In this document: in pieces, positions 48,050 to 59,639 of the stretch
Position numbering within the stretch: the first letter of the stretch is position 1
How the letters are laid out: the number at the start of each line of letters is the position of its first letter
Source of the DNA: Dryococelus australis
Taxonomy: Eukaryota > Arthropoda > Insecta > Phasmatodea > Phasmatidae
Assembly: GCA_029891345.1 (NCBI GenBank)
Contig: CM057002.1
Span: 64,808,590-64,872,589, forward strand
DNA length: 64,000 nt
Direction: 5' to 3'
Notes under the pieces: generated by a model
What the model saw: only the letters and a program-made list of their open reading frames with translations
Databases searched by the model: none
Told to the model about the DNA's origin: nothing
Program-made: the position numbers and the translations under genes

Positions 48050-48300
48050 ATGAGTGAGTGAAGAGCTTTGGGTGACTCTTAACAGCGAGATCTTGAGAGC
48101 CGATGAGGGGGTGATTGAGGTGAGCGTGGAGCAGCACCAGAATGAAAGGTTGGGGGAAACGGTAGATCCCCGAGAAAACCCGCCAACCAGCGGCATCGTG
48201 CGGCACGATTCCCCACATGCGAAAAATCTGGGAGTGACCCAGCCAGGGATTGAACCCGGTTCGTCATTGGTGGAAGGCTAGCAGGCTAACCGCTCAGTCA
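48050..48300 (-). mobile_element. tRNA-derived SINE family S, near full length
   Basis: On the minus strand TGACTGAGCGGTTAGCCTGC is a Leu/Ser-class tRNA-like box A, and CGGGTTCAATCCCTGGC is box B. The body runs GGTCACTCCCAGATTTTTCG, CGTGCCGCACGATGCCGCTG, GGCGGGTTTTCTCGGGGATC, CATTCTGGTGCTGCTCCA and CGGCTCTCAAGATC. The best full-length copy in the window. Confidence 0.9.
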
Positions 48301-48305
48301 TATAA

Positions 48306-48714
48306 ATAGTCTATTAGCGGTTTCTTCACACTATTTTTATCTAACCTTTGAAAAATCACCACTTGTATGACGTGTTTGTTTATTTCCCAAATATGCCATG
48401 TATCACAAGCGTTTTATAAATCTGTTAACGTAAAAATTCCTTTTTTGTTTAAATTAAACGTTTACTTATACATTATATATAACATATAATATTTAATTTA
48501 TAATTAATATGGATACAAACAGTGAGGTAACAGTTCTGTTGGCAATACCTAGAAAGGAATAGTTCAGATGCAAAATATCATTACACTGAGTGCGCACGAA
48601 TGCGGTGAGTAGTCCGTTTGGCATAATTTTCTAGATTGTATGAGGCGTAGTGATATCCTGGAGGTAGAACTTTAGCAGGGCTTCACAAAAAAGTAAGTAA
48701 CTGTGAAAGGACTG
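48306..48714. mobile_element. MITE family C, reverse orientation
   Basis: Starts TAGTCTATTAGCGGTTTCTTC and ends CTGTGAAAGGACT. The interior is the reverse of copy 53993: CCTTTGAAAAATCACC, ATGACGTGTTTGTTTATT, GTGCGCACGAATGCGGTGAG and GAACTTTAGCAGGGCTTC. It lies only a few bases from the SINE end. Confidence 0.75.
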
Positions 48715-48774
48715 TAGCAAGTATTGCGTGTGCAGCACTCAGTGTAACCGGAATGTTAAGGGCGATGACCTCCA

Positions 48775-48842
48775 TATATATATATATACTATATATATTA
48801 TATATCATATAATGTGTGTATGTATAGTATATATGATATATA
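48775..48842. repeat. Imperfect TA-rich microsatellite
   Basis: Interrupted TATA runs between 48775 and 48842. Confidence 0.85.
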
Positions 48843-48849
48843 CACTTGA

Positions 48850-49440
48850 ACGAAACATCGTTCAATTTGTAGACATTACTGATAAGCACACTTTCCTGGC
48901 ATTAAAACATTATATACCCCATAGTTTTTGTATCATAGCGTGTGTATCATTTCGGTGACGAAGAAATAAAATGAACAAAATATTTCACAGAAAACTTAAC
49001 AGAGGCAACTGAATGGTAATGTCTTAATTATTTTAAAAGTACCTGGCAAAACTTACATAACAAAAAAAAATCATATACTGTTACAAATGAAGACAAATGC
49101 AAAATTTCCTGATTTTAACCTAGTTTTAAAAATTGCCGAAACGTTTCATAGCGCGATTTGAAAGATTCATTGAAGTACATAACTCCTGGTATCTCATTTA
49201 TACGTAATTTATCTCACCTGTGTAAGTGAGTTAGTTTTTATGACTTCTACTCCCCAAAACATAAAAATTGCGTTTGACAGCCCACTGTGTAAAAAATATG
49301 ACATCAAATTTTTTTATACGAGTAATACGTAATATTAAATAATATACACTAGTTGAACGACGGCTCGTACAAATATAAAATAATGTTTTTTTTTTGTACC
49401 AACGCACTTACAAAAACCGCCTATAGCCTAATTTCAAACA
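48850..49440. other. Unrecognised AT-rich sequence
   Basis: No motif recognised. Confidence 0.45.
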
Positions 49441-50368
49441 TCTATACATAGTATAAAACAAAGTCGCCCGGCCGCGTGTTTCCGTGTATTCCGCTAAGTA
49501 TTCTAAACTACTTAATGGATTTTGATGTAATTTTCACCATCATTTAGAGAATTTCTTGGGGAATGTTTACGTATAAAACACATTGATATTTAATTCAAGG
49601 ATAGTAGAGAAATGTTGACGTTGTATAATCACGTCGGAAAACCCCACTTTTTCGGGCGCTTACATGGCTTAAGCTGACTAAATGATAAGAAATACACCAA
49701 TTTAATGTACTATGGAATTGTAGATAAAGACCGTTCACAATAAAGTGAGCACTTTAGGAATGAACCTTAGAAAAATGTCATTGCCCCTGCATGCATTTAT
49801 TTTAATGGGCGCATTGAGTGACATTCGCCCGGTAAAGTTGGTAACGATGGACGGAAAGTAGTTCTACATCTTAACGTTGAATAAAAAGTGTAAGGTTACA
49901 ATTGGTTTCGGCATTTCTTTATGCACAGAGGTGTAAAAATTAGCAGATTTGTAAAGTATTTCCTTTTCTAATAATTTAACAGTTTCGCATGGCCGACGCC
50001 CGAAGAAAGTGATGATGCCCATGGCATTGTTAATTTTACATAAAATGGAGGAATACACAACGTGCATACAAGTAGATCTTAAGCAGGGCTTTCAAAAGTG
50101 CTCATTTTACCGTGAACGGCCTATATCAAAAAAGTCTACAGCAAAAACCACTGCAGCATATATTTATCTTTTTAGGATGACCCACAGTAACCATTTTTGT
50201 CTTTTAAAATTTGATTAAAAATAGGGGTTCAATTACGAAGACTTTTCGAACAACACAGTATTAATTCTATGTTAGTTACCTTTTTTACATAGTATATATA
50301 CTTGCTGTAAACCTAAACAACGTCATGTTTGTAAATCGCACCCGAGCGAGGTCATGGCGAGTAGTTAG
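49441..50368 (+). mobile_element. Helitron-like element, copy carrying MITE A
   Basis: Starts TCTATACATAGTATAAAAC after A, and ends CGAGCGAGGTCATGGCGAGT then AGTTAG before T. It matches the minus-strand element 42101-44132 on both sides of an inserted MITE A (49727-50123). Shared blocks include TTTTGATGTAATTTTCACCA-type, GGATGACCCACAGTAACCAT-type and TACTTGCTGTAAACCTAAAC. Non-coding. Confidence 0.7.
49727..50123. mobile_element. MITE family A inserted in Helitron-like element
   Basis: Left AAGACCGTTCACAATAAAGT, right TTTTACCGTGAACGGCCTA, with TA at 49725-49726 and 50124-50125. The other Helitron-like copy reads GAATTGTAGAACTC across this point without the MITE, so the insertion and its 2-bp target duplication can be read directly. 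Confidence 0.9.
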
Positions 50369-50506
50369 TAGAAGGAAATTCAAAGTCGTGAGAACTGACA
50401 GTAGAGAAAATTATGTGTATGGATGTTTCGGGAACATCGCCATGTGTGTTAGTGGGCGAAATATTCTTTGGACTAAGGATGCGAAATGAAAGAAACAAAA
50501 TGGATA

Positions 50507-50923
50507 TAGTCCAGTCACAGTTCCTTCCAACTTTTCTGAAGCTCTGATCAAGTTCTACTTCTTGGATATTCCTCCGCCTCATGCAAACAAAGCCTAAGTA
50601 AGTACGCCAAAGGGACAACCCACCGCATTCGTGCGCACTCAGTATAATGATATTTTGCATCAGAACTATTTATTACTATGCATTGCCAAAACAAATATTT
50701 CCTCACGGGTTTGTACTAACATTAACAATATATTAAATATTATAAGTTATATACAATGTATAAGTAAAAGTTAAATTTAACAACAAATCATATGTTTTTA
50801 TTTTAACAGACGTGCCAAAAAAGTTATAATAAATGTAACATTTAAGCTACAACCAAACACATCATACATGATGTTATTGTTCTTAGGTTTGTTTAAAAAA
50901 GTGCGAGTAAATCATAAATAGAC
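50507..50923. mobile_element. MITE family C
   Basis: Starts TAGTCCAGTCACAGTTCCTT and carries GGATATTCCTCCGCCTCATG and ACCGCATTCGTGCGCACTCA. The decayed right end is AAATCATAAATAGACTA. Confidence 0.7.
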
Positions 50924-51282
50924 TACACTTGGCTTTCATGCCTTAATTGACATATTTAGACATCTTTCGCCCGGCGTCAAAATCATCACGGTGGCATATC
51001 GAGGTTCGCGGCATATACTGCCCTGAAATTTTTGCCTACGGTCACAATGTACGGTTAAATAAAGCTACACATGACGAAAATGAAATGTTCGACTAAGCCG
51101 CAACATTTGAACAAATTTGAAAATTCCGATTATACCGTGACCTTTGAACAAAGTAACTATGTAATTAAATGTTTTTAAAAATACAATTTAAGGCAAAATA
51201 TTTAAGAACGTATATACATGTTTCATCATATTTCCACTCCTAGAGCGAACAACAAAGTATATTCAATACGTAAGTTTTACTG
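50924..51282. other. Unrecognised AT-rich spacer
   Basis: No motif recognised. Confidence 0.4.
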
Positions 51283-51713
51283 TAGGCTGTCAACAGTAAA
51301 CTGAGCAATATTTAAAACCTTGCTTAAGGTCTACTTCTATGTACATAATGCCACTGCATGCATATATTTGAACAGGCTCAATGAGTGAAATGCGTCCACC
51401 AAAATTTGCCGCCGATGGATGGAAAGTAATTCCATTACTTAACGTCGAAAAGAAAGAGCTAGGTAACCATTTGTGATAACTTTCATTTATTCTTTCGGTT
51501 TCCGGTTTTTTTTATTGCATATAAGTGTTAAAATGAGTAGATTTTAAAAGTTTCACTTTTATAATAGTTCAACAGTTTCCCCTGACCGACGCATGGATAT
51601 AATGATGAGGCCCGTGTAAATGTTAATTTTACATAGGGTGGGAGAATACACGACGTACATAAAAGTTAATAACCAGGATTTGAAAAAGTGCTCAGGTTAC
51701 TGTGAACAGCCTA
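51283..51713. mobile_element. MITE family A, diverged
   Basis: TAGGCTGTCAACAGTAAACTG at the left, GTTACTGTGAACAGCCTA at the right. The body carries GATGGATGGAAAGTAATTCC and GAGCTAGGTAACCATTTGTG. Confidence 0.8.
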
Positions 51714-52179
51714 TATATTTATTTCAAGCTTATTATTAGTCACGAAGTTATATCGTGACGGAATTGATAGCCATGAAAACGTTACATCGCCATTTCCATC
51801 TTGGCGCCCTCCACCCATAGACTAAAGAAGATGTACATAGTTTATTTGTCTTCTGCGCATGTATCCAACAACGACAAAGAAACACGACTGTCAAAGCTAC
51901 GTGGCCAACAATGAGGATCGTGTTTGTTTACATCTTAGTTTCTAAACGACACTTCATATTATAACAACGAAATACTTTCACCAATTTGAATTTAATCAAA
52001 CTGCATTATAGATTGGTTGGAGGAATTATAAAAAATATCTCACAGCACTTGTTTACTAGACAGTATTCTAACCTGAAATCTAGTCCACGCCGTTTTTACA
52101 AGTCGTATTGGCAGAAAATCCGTTCAATGTAGGGACACGGAGACTGGTTGTGCGCAAGTAGTGGCCTACATCAAACTCA

Positions 52180-52697
52180 GCCTAGAAAAATATTTTTAGT
52201 TATGTTTGAATTTACAGGAACGTTAGTGTAAAATTACAAATACTGTACTCGTTTGAGCAGATTACACATAAAAATGTAAAATTAAGAAATTTTTCATGTG
52301 TAAATATACGCTCACAGACACGCAGAATAATGCCAGTTTAGACGCATGCAGTCATTGTAAAATCACACAATTAAAGATGTACAACCATACCAACAGCAGC
52401 TGACGGTTGTTCATACAACGACCATGAAGCACAAAAAAAAAAAACATAACTTAAGGTTTCAATACAGTGTGTGGGTGTATTTTCACACTTACTTCAAAAG
52501 TGTAAATTGACACCAACATTGTATTCATTAAGTCGTACATTCATGTATTTTCGCCAAAGACATATAGTACTCCCTGGGTTATTAAGAACATTTGTGTAAA
52601 ATTACACATGTTGTAGTTGTTTTTTAAAATTTCACACATAAAATGTATAATTTCCCAAAACTTGTATGCGTAAATTCACACTTAATTATTTATAGTG
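52180..52697. mobile_element. Candidate family I element, CACT-type right end, direct repeats
   Basis: Two ~100-bp segments, 52214-52310 and 52583-52683, repeat in direct orientation: (A/G)GAAC(G/A)TT(A/T)GTGTAAAATTACA, ACACATAAAA(A)TGTA and GTAAAT(A/T)(T/C)ACnCTCAC-type words. The right edge AATTATTTATAGTG is the reverse of a CACTATAAAT terminus. The left terminus is not identified. Confidence 0.4.
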
Positions 52698-53194
52698 TAT
52701 GCCGCCATCAGCAGATGGGATTTTAAAGACGCCTTTACATCAAAGATCGGTCCAAGAAATCTCGAGTCTCTCAAACGGAACGGAGCCCACTCGGGGGACA
52801 GTTTGGCAGCCGCAACCAGAGAGAGAGAGAGGGCAGGCTCTGCTGTGGCGGCCAGTTAATATTGCATGGCCGGAGCGCCGCGACGATGGATGACGTAGCT
52901 TCGCGTGCATCAACCCCCTGTCGCCTGGCCCCCTGCCTCCCCTCCTCCACAACATCATCCCCCTTGGCCCTATCTCATCTAGTCGGGGGACCTCCCTGCG
53001 GTCACCGCACGTCATGCGACTACGCGTCTTCATCAGTCACCGTCAGGGCGACCAACTGCCTCGCCTACACGCGCGGCTCATATTTCTTCCGTCGCAGTTG
53101 CTACCCCTCCACAAACCCCCCTCCCCTCGACAACAGCCGGCCGAACGTTGAGCGCGTTCGCCTTCATATACAACACATCTGATGACGCTTGTTA
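52698..53194. other. GC-rich patch without assignable gene
   Basis: Cytosine-rich sequence with overlapping frames of about 100 codons on both strands and no recognised motif. The frames look compositional. Confidence 0.4.
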
Positions 53195-53619
53195 TAGGCT
53201 GTTCACAATAAAATGACCGCTTACGAAAGCCCTGCTTAAGATCTACTTGTATACACGTTGTGTATTCCTCCACCATATGTAAAATTAACATCGCTATGGG
53301 CCTCATCACTTTATTCAAGCGTCGGTCAAATTAAACTCTGAAATTATTAAGAAGGTAAATACATACTTTACAAATCTGCTCATTTTTACACTTCGATGCA
53401 TTAAAAAACAGGAAGTGAAATAAATTATTTTAAGTTATCACAAATGGTTACTTAATACTTTTTATTCGACGTTGAGTTATACAACTACTTTCCATCCATC
53501 GTTACCAACTTTACTGGGTTAATGTCACTCAGTGTGCCCATTAAAATATCTGCAGGCATGGCCAGTGACTTTTTTCTAAGGTTCATTTCTAAAGTGCTCA
53601 CTTTATCGTGAACAGCCTA
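53195..53619. mobile_element. MITE family A, reverse orientation
   Basis: TAGGCTGTTCACAATAAAAT at the left and CTTTATCGTGAACAGCC at the right, flanked by TA. Full body in reverse orientation. The next A element begins within a few bases of its right end. Confidence 0.85.
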
Positions 53620-53622
53620 TAC

Positions 53623-54465
53623 AAGGCCTGTTTACGCGGAAAACTTAGCACTTTCGAAATCAATCGTTCAACAATTCACTGCCCCTGCCTGTATATAATT
53701 TAAACGGGCACATGCGCCAGCTAAAGTTGGCAGCAAGCTAGGGAAAGTAATTCCATATTATAACGTTTTTAAAAGAGAGTTTAGTAAATATTTGTGAATA
53801 TCGAAATTATTTTATTTGTTTTCCGTTTTACCAAAGTAGGCCCTATATAAGTGTGAAGAATTAGCACATTTGTGAGCTGATTACTTTTCCAATAATTTCA
53901 TATATTTTACTGAGCAATGCACAAATAAAATGGCCAGACCAATGGCAATGCTAAATTTACATATGGTGTAAGAATACATAATATTGATGTGTTAGCCATT
54001 CACTATTACTGCAGCCTTTTATGAAACCCTGCTAAAGTTCTACTTCCAGGATATTCCTCCGCCTCGTGCAAACTAAGCTTAACTAATCCTGGAGAATTAC
54101 ACCAGAGGGACAATGCACCACATTCGTGCTCACTGAATGTAACAGTATTTTGTATAAGGACTATTTCTCACTACGCGCTACCAACATACCTATTTTCTCC
54201 CTGATTTTTATTCAGATTATTTATAAATGAAGCATTATAATTTATACATAAAATATGAATAACAGTCCCATCTAGCAGAAAAAAAAGTAACTTTTATGAA
54301 CACAAGTATAAAATGCTTGTGATACAGGGCGTATTTGGGAAATAACTAAACACGTCATACATGGGGAGATTTTTCAAAGGTTTGATTCAAAAAGGCTGAA
54401 GAAACCGTGAATGGACTATAAATCTTAAGGAGGGTTTTCAATAGTGCGCAGTTCACTGCGCACAG
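53623..54465. mobile_element. MITE family A split by a MITE C
   Basis: The left part 53623-53992 starts AAGGCCTGTTTACGCGG and runs to AAGAATACATAATATTGATG. The right part 54421-54465 resumes with TCTTAAGGAGGGTTTTCAAT and a decayed terminus. Family C lies between them, at the same body position as in the A copy near 60170-60807. Confidence 0.75.
53993..54420. mobile_element. MITE family C nested in MITE A
   Basis: Left TTAGCCATTCACTATTACTG, right GCTGAAGAAACCGTGAATGG then ACTA. Complete C body, including CTACTTCCAGGATATTCCTC and CACGTCATACATGGGGAGAT. Confidence 0.8.
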
Positions 54466-54860
54466 TCATGATAAAGTGAGCTGTTTTTAAATAAACCTTT
54501 GAAAAAAGTCGCTGTTCCTACCTGCGTATATTTCAACGGCAGCAGTGAGTGGCATGCGCCCAGTAATGCTGGTAACGATGGATGGAAAATAGTTAAATAT
54601 CTTAACGTCGAATAAAAAGTGTTAGGTAACCATTTGTGGTAACTTCTTTTTAAATATAAAAATCGAAGTGTAAAAGTGAGCATATTTGTAAAATATTAAC
54701 CTTTATAAGAATTACACAGTTTCACTTGTCCGACGCATGAATTAAGTAATGAGACCCATGGCAATGTTAATGTTACATAAAGCGGAAGAATACACAACGT
54801 GCGTACAAGTAGATCTTAAGCAGGACTTTTAAAAGTGCTCATTTTACCGCGAATAGCCTA
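54466..54860. mobile_element. MITE family A, 5'-clipped
   Basis: Begins inside the terminus (ATGATAAAGTGAGC) and ends TTTTACCGCGAATAGCCTA. The body carries GGTAACGATGGATGGAAAAT and AAGTGTTAGGTAACCATTTG. It abuts the previous A element directly. Confidence 0.8.
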
Positions 54861-56285
54861 TAGTTCATAAATGTTGTTATTCCCTCAAGAGTGCAGATAT
54901 GATGAAAATAGCTACATGTTCTTAAATATTTTGCTTAAACCTGTATTTTTCAAAACATTAGATTACATTATTAGTTTGTTCAAATGTCATGGCATGATAG
55001 AAATTTTATTTTCGTCATGTATAGCTTTATTTTCGTCATGTATAGCTTTATTTCACCGTAAATTCGTTACTTGCTATCATAAGCGTATTTACAACAAAAC
55101 TGAATACAATCTTATTTGTACTTTTTACGATTGAAAATATTGTTGGACAGTGTGCATAACTCTTAAAAAGCCAAGTAAATTATATATTTTGGCATTGGAC
55201 TAACCAATAAACAGAAATTCTCAATTTACCGCTAGTTCACAGCTTAAAAACGACTTTTTTGAACACCACCGTACTTTACGGCAAACATTTTCGCTATGCA
55301 TAACACGTCCATGAGAAATGTTGTTTTATTCACAAACCGAACAGAAGAAATATTATTAAGGAAGGAGCATAAATTATCTCCATTGCGTCATCCGAAGTGT
55401 CCAGGGCTTTGGGTGATGACACAAAAAACTAAAAAAGAGAAATTCTAGATAACAGTTATTGCGAACTTTATGAGTAATTATTCTGCACTATTTGTGCATT
55501 CCTTTGGCATAATATCTTGCTTCACGATTGCATCTAAAAGTTTATGGCGCCGGGAATAGCTTAGCGTTAATCCATCACTCTGATAAAGTATTTGCTCTCA
55601 GGGCTAGTAAAAATGGTTGTTTAGAATAGCTTTTTTTTTTTTTTTTCTTCCCCATAAGTTGAAAAAATACTATTAACCTCAAAACATTCATTCCTGCCCC
55701 ATGCCCCTTTCAGTCGGAGCACAATAAATCCCAAGAGCCAGGTCTTCACGGCCCCTATAATTACTGGGTTGCGCCTCGTATGCAACAAATTTCCCCAACA
55801 TTTCACGATCACATTCAAACACAAAGGCTACACCTGCTATAAAACAATGATTCGAAAAACGCATCCTAAAGGAACAAAGACTTCTACTGCAGCTTGTTCC
55901 AGGTACCTGATTAAAAACAATCCATGGATTTTAGGACGTTGCCAACTCACTTTGCACTAGCACAAAGTCTTGAATTTATGTCTGTATTCGATAACTTGCA
56001 TAAGTGTTTACATAAGTGTTTACAACAGTAGTTCGTACATCTTGTAGCGAAGTAAACACAATAAAGTTATTAGTTCCGTTGTGAGGTAGATTAGGGTTCG
56101 TTTTGGCGAGTATAAGCTTAGATGAAAAGTTCTTATTGTTATCCACAGAAAAAACCGATGTCAGACATGTTTTATAATATTAAAGTGATATATTTTATAT
56201 TTCAAAGCTGTGCAATCAGAATACTTGACGGAACCAAAAGAGAAGGTACACGCAATAAGAACAAATGGAATAATTTCAATGAATC
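54861..56285. other. Unrecognised sequence
   Basis: Contains a short direct duplication at 55009-55044 (TTTATTTTCGTCATGTATAG twice, joined). A T run lies at 55631-55647. No coding motif recognised. Confidence 0.4.
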
Positions 56286-56490
56286 AGTGAGTCAAGAAAT
56301 ATGGACGGCTCGTAAAATCGAGGTCTTGAGAGCCGGTGAGGGAAACGGGATATCCCCGAGAAAAGCCTCCGACCAACGGTATTCTCCGGCACGATTCCCA
56401 CACGCGAAAATCTGGAGTGACCCGGCCGGGGATTCAACCCGGATCGCTTTGGTGGGAAGCGAGCAGGCTAACCGCTCAGCCACCATGGCC
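56286..56490 (-). mobile_element. tRNA-derived SINE family S
   Basis: On the minus strand GGTGGCTGAGCGGTTAGCCT (box A, Leu/Ser-class) and CGGGTTGAATCCCCGGC (box B). The body includes CGTGCCGGAGAATACCGTTG and TCTCGGGGATATCCC, ending CCGGCTCTCAAGACC. A body segment is shortened relative to 48050. Confidence 0.85.
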
Positions 56491-56563
56491 CCTTTGATGG
56501 ATGAGATTAAACAGATGTCGCACGGCCTTTGCACTTGTATACACTCGACATCAATAGTGTAGT

Positions 56564-56752
56564 TCTCCCTAAAATTAAAATTGTTAAGATTGCTTCAAAT
56601 CGGTGAATTTTACTGCATGTATGTCGAATCTTCTTCACAGTGACCAAACATTTGTACTGATCATTATGGTCGATATTATTCACCGATTTAGCAGTGACTT
56701 CAACTGACTCTCAACTACGATTTAGCAGTGACGTCTACTGACTCACAACTAC
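56564..56752. mobile_element. Family G copy with duplicated 34-bp end
   Basis: GCTTC(A/G)AATC(G/A)G(T/C)GAATTTTAC matches the subterminal block of family G at 61844. The right part contains GATTTAGCAGTGAC...ACTGACTC...CAACTAC twice, at 56685-56718 and 56719-56752. The left terminus is decayed. Confidence 0.55.
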
Positions 56753-57396
56753 GCTTCCCTAAACATTCAATTGGTTTGCCAGTAGCTCTAATGAAAGTGC
56801 CAACAAGAATAATCCTATTACTTATTATAAAGTCAGCGATTGACATTTTTTTATATTTATTTATTACTCTGACGGAAAAAAAAAACTATTTTCTACACTC
56901 TACAAATTGCTGTCGAAGTAAATGTATGTACAATAATATTACCTCCCGAAGGTGTCTAGTTAAACTGATGAACGTTTCAAGTACATCGGCCAACATACGG
57001 CGTTGTATCATTCACTTCGTTACACCGTGTACAGTAAAGCACCAGACAGTAACTCGTGCACATGGAAGGTTGAACGTTGAGTATGTGTGTACCTGCCATG
57101 CCTCCAAGACGGCTGTACGCCCCTGTTGCACGTTTGCAACAGTCTGAGAGGGGCCTCATCTGGGGACTTCACAAGGCGGGATTGACATGCCGACGGAGTG
57201 CTGCCAATGTTTGTCATGATACATCCGTAGTTGGGTAATGTTTCCAGTGGTGATCGGTTGAACGGGCCAAAACAGGTTCGGGACGACCGCGTAGTCTGTA
57301 CGGTGCATTGTCAAGGTAGCACTGGCAGACCGCTCTGCATCAGCGGCAGAGATCAGAGCGGATGTGGCACCAGGGTTGTCTGCACACAGCACTGCT

Positions 57397-57823
57397 ATAG
57401 GCAGTTCACGACAAAGTGAGCACTTTTGAAATCAATCTTAGAAAAAATTTCCCCGCCCCTACCTGCATATATTTTAACGGGCGCAATGAGTGACATGTGC
57501 CAAGTAAAGTTGGTAACGATGGAGGGGAAAGTAGTTCCATATATTAACGTCGAATGAAAAGTGTTAGGCAACCATTTGTGACAACTTTAATTATTTCTAT
57601 CGCTTTATGTTTTATTTTTAATGCTTCGAAGTGTAAAAATGAGCAAATTTGTACGGTATTTACTTTTCTAATAATTCCACAGCTTCACTTGACCAAAGCA
57701 TGAATAAAGCGACGAGGCCCAGTGCAATGTTAATTGTGCATAAGGTGGAAGAATACACAACGTGTATATAAGTAGATCTTAAGCAAGACTTTAAAAAATG
57801 CTCATTTAAACGTGAACAGCCTT
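57397..57823. mobile_element. MITE family A inside Tc1 relic
   Basis: TAGGCAGTTCACGACAAAGT at the left and AAACGTGAACAGCCTT at the right, flanked by TA. Full body. Confidence 0.85.
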
Positions 57824-57852
57824 TAACAAACAGTCTACTCGTAGCAGGACTA

Positions 57853-58095
57853 TAGGCTGTTCACGGTAAAGTGAGCACTTTTGAGGCCCTAGTTACTTTT
57901 TTTCTTTCAACCATTTTTTATTCAGTAATCACCTTTTCAAATAAATATTACCATGTAAGTAATACACACACTGTGTATATTCCACTGCACTCTGAAGATA
58001 ACGTCTTAGGCTACAATAGAATATATATATATATATATATATATATTGAATACTATTCAAAATTTCAAAAGTGCTCACTTTACCGTGAATAGCCT
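57853..58095. mobile_element. MITE family B inside Tc1 relic, with TA expansion
   Basis: TAGGCTGTTCACGGTAAAGTG at the left, TTTACCGTGAATAGCC at the right, flanked by TA. A (TA)n tract at 58021-58048 is at the same internal site as in copy 12351. Confidence 0.85.
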
Positions 58096-58300
58096 ATACG
58101 AGCATGTGTGCCTTCGGCCAGACTTCCTCTTCTGCCACAACACCGCCGTGTGCAGTGTCGTGAAAGGATCGCATTGAGAACTGAATGGCGTATGCGACGT
58201 CGACCTGGTGAGCGCCATCTTCCAGAATGTATTCGCTCCCGACATACGGGCCCAACTCCTCATGTCATTGCGTGGAGCGCAATATGCTATAATTCCTGTT

Positions 58301-59639
58301 AATCTGTCGGGAATGTGGGGGGCCCATTAAACAGTGCCCTGTTATATACCCCCTATGTGGTATACAACCACAAATAAGTTTGATCAGGAAGGAAGTTTCA
58401 AGGGCTATTAAATAATCTCCTTTTAACAAATCTCGACAACTTTTACTGAAGCTAAATAACACTATAATACATTATGTGGTGTGCCTGGAAGGGTTAGGGT
58501 CGTGATATAAGTAATGAAGGACAAGGGTTTGAGGGTTTGGAATAGCTCTCTCACCCTGGCTAGATTAAACTCACCCCCAATCGTCGCACGGTTACCGCTG
58601 ATCAGGGATGACCGCCGCCGACTGACACTCAGCTGCCATGTCTGGTTCAAGCCTACCTTCACCGATGTCCTCAATTCCTATTGGCTCTCCCCAGTAGCCT
58701 GGGTGGAGTTACTAACGTATATGCAGATGGAACTACTGCAATCCCACTGTGTCGGCCGGACATAATTATCCTGCTAACTTGTGTAGATCCCTGTACTTTC
58801 CGCTGTTGTGACACTGTCCCCGTGGTCTGCGAGGTTCGTTTCGATAAAAAACGATATTACACAATACCATAGTCCGTAAAAGCTTGTGCAATGTCCGCCA
58901 TTGCGACCGCTATACCGGCTAGTATGACACCTGTCATGTAATTTTCCGCCTAGTACGGCCAGATTTCGTGCCAAGTTTGGTAATTGGACACGTTCTATTT
59001 TTCGTGGCAGGTTCCATACCAGCTCTCGTACCTGGCCAATCACATTGCAGTTTCAGAGCGTAGGGTGCTCCCCGTGGCTACTACTTGAAACCAGTTGATG
59101 AAGAAACTGAAAACGACGCCTTCATATTGATTTTACATCAGTGAGGTTGAAACTCTTTCAAATATATCTAAAATACGACGACGACAAATAATATTGGCTA
59201 TGGCAAAGTTTAATTACTGTTTGAAACCGTTCTGAATAAATAAACCATTTCTATATTATATCTACAATACATAAACTATGTAACTAGAGTATGAACTGGT
59301 AGTATGGTGTTAAAGTCGTGGCGTCCGCTATTAACATGCAACTTTTGGGCGTGTGTTCGAAACTCCACTGGAACTAAATATTTTTATCATTAAATTGTAC
59401 GTGCTTATAATATCCCGATACACGAAGAAAAAACTATATTTGGCAGCCGGTCAGTAATTTTCGTCAAAATTAAAAATAACACACTCGTACTCTAGTGACT
59501 TCACTGTCGTGTAAAAATAATTTTTAAATGGCGGCTCGTGTAGCGGCTGGTATACCAGCTCGTGCACCAGGGCTTGTAGAAGTTTGTACAAGAACCAAGT
59601 ACAGCTGCAGGTATCGTGTAATAGCGACTTTACAACCGT
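58301..59639. other. DNA separating Tc1 relic pieces, unrecognised
   Basis: About 1.3 kb between transposase pieces 2 and 3, presumably one or more inserted elements. I find no clear termini. Frames of about 80-90 codons give no family match. Confidence 0.4.

Noticed and set aside
52740-53182. GC-rich patch as CpG-island promoter or gene
   Set aside because: Composition alone; no frame, motif or neighbouring gene supports it.
53623-54860. A single large composite transposon 53.2-54.9 kb
   Set aside because: Each piece has its own family-typical ends, so separate abutting and nested insertions explain it better.
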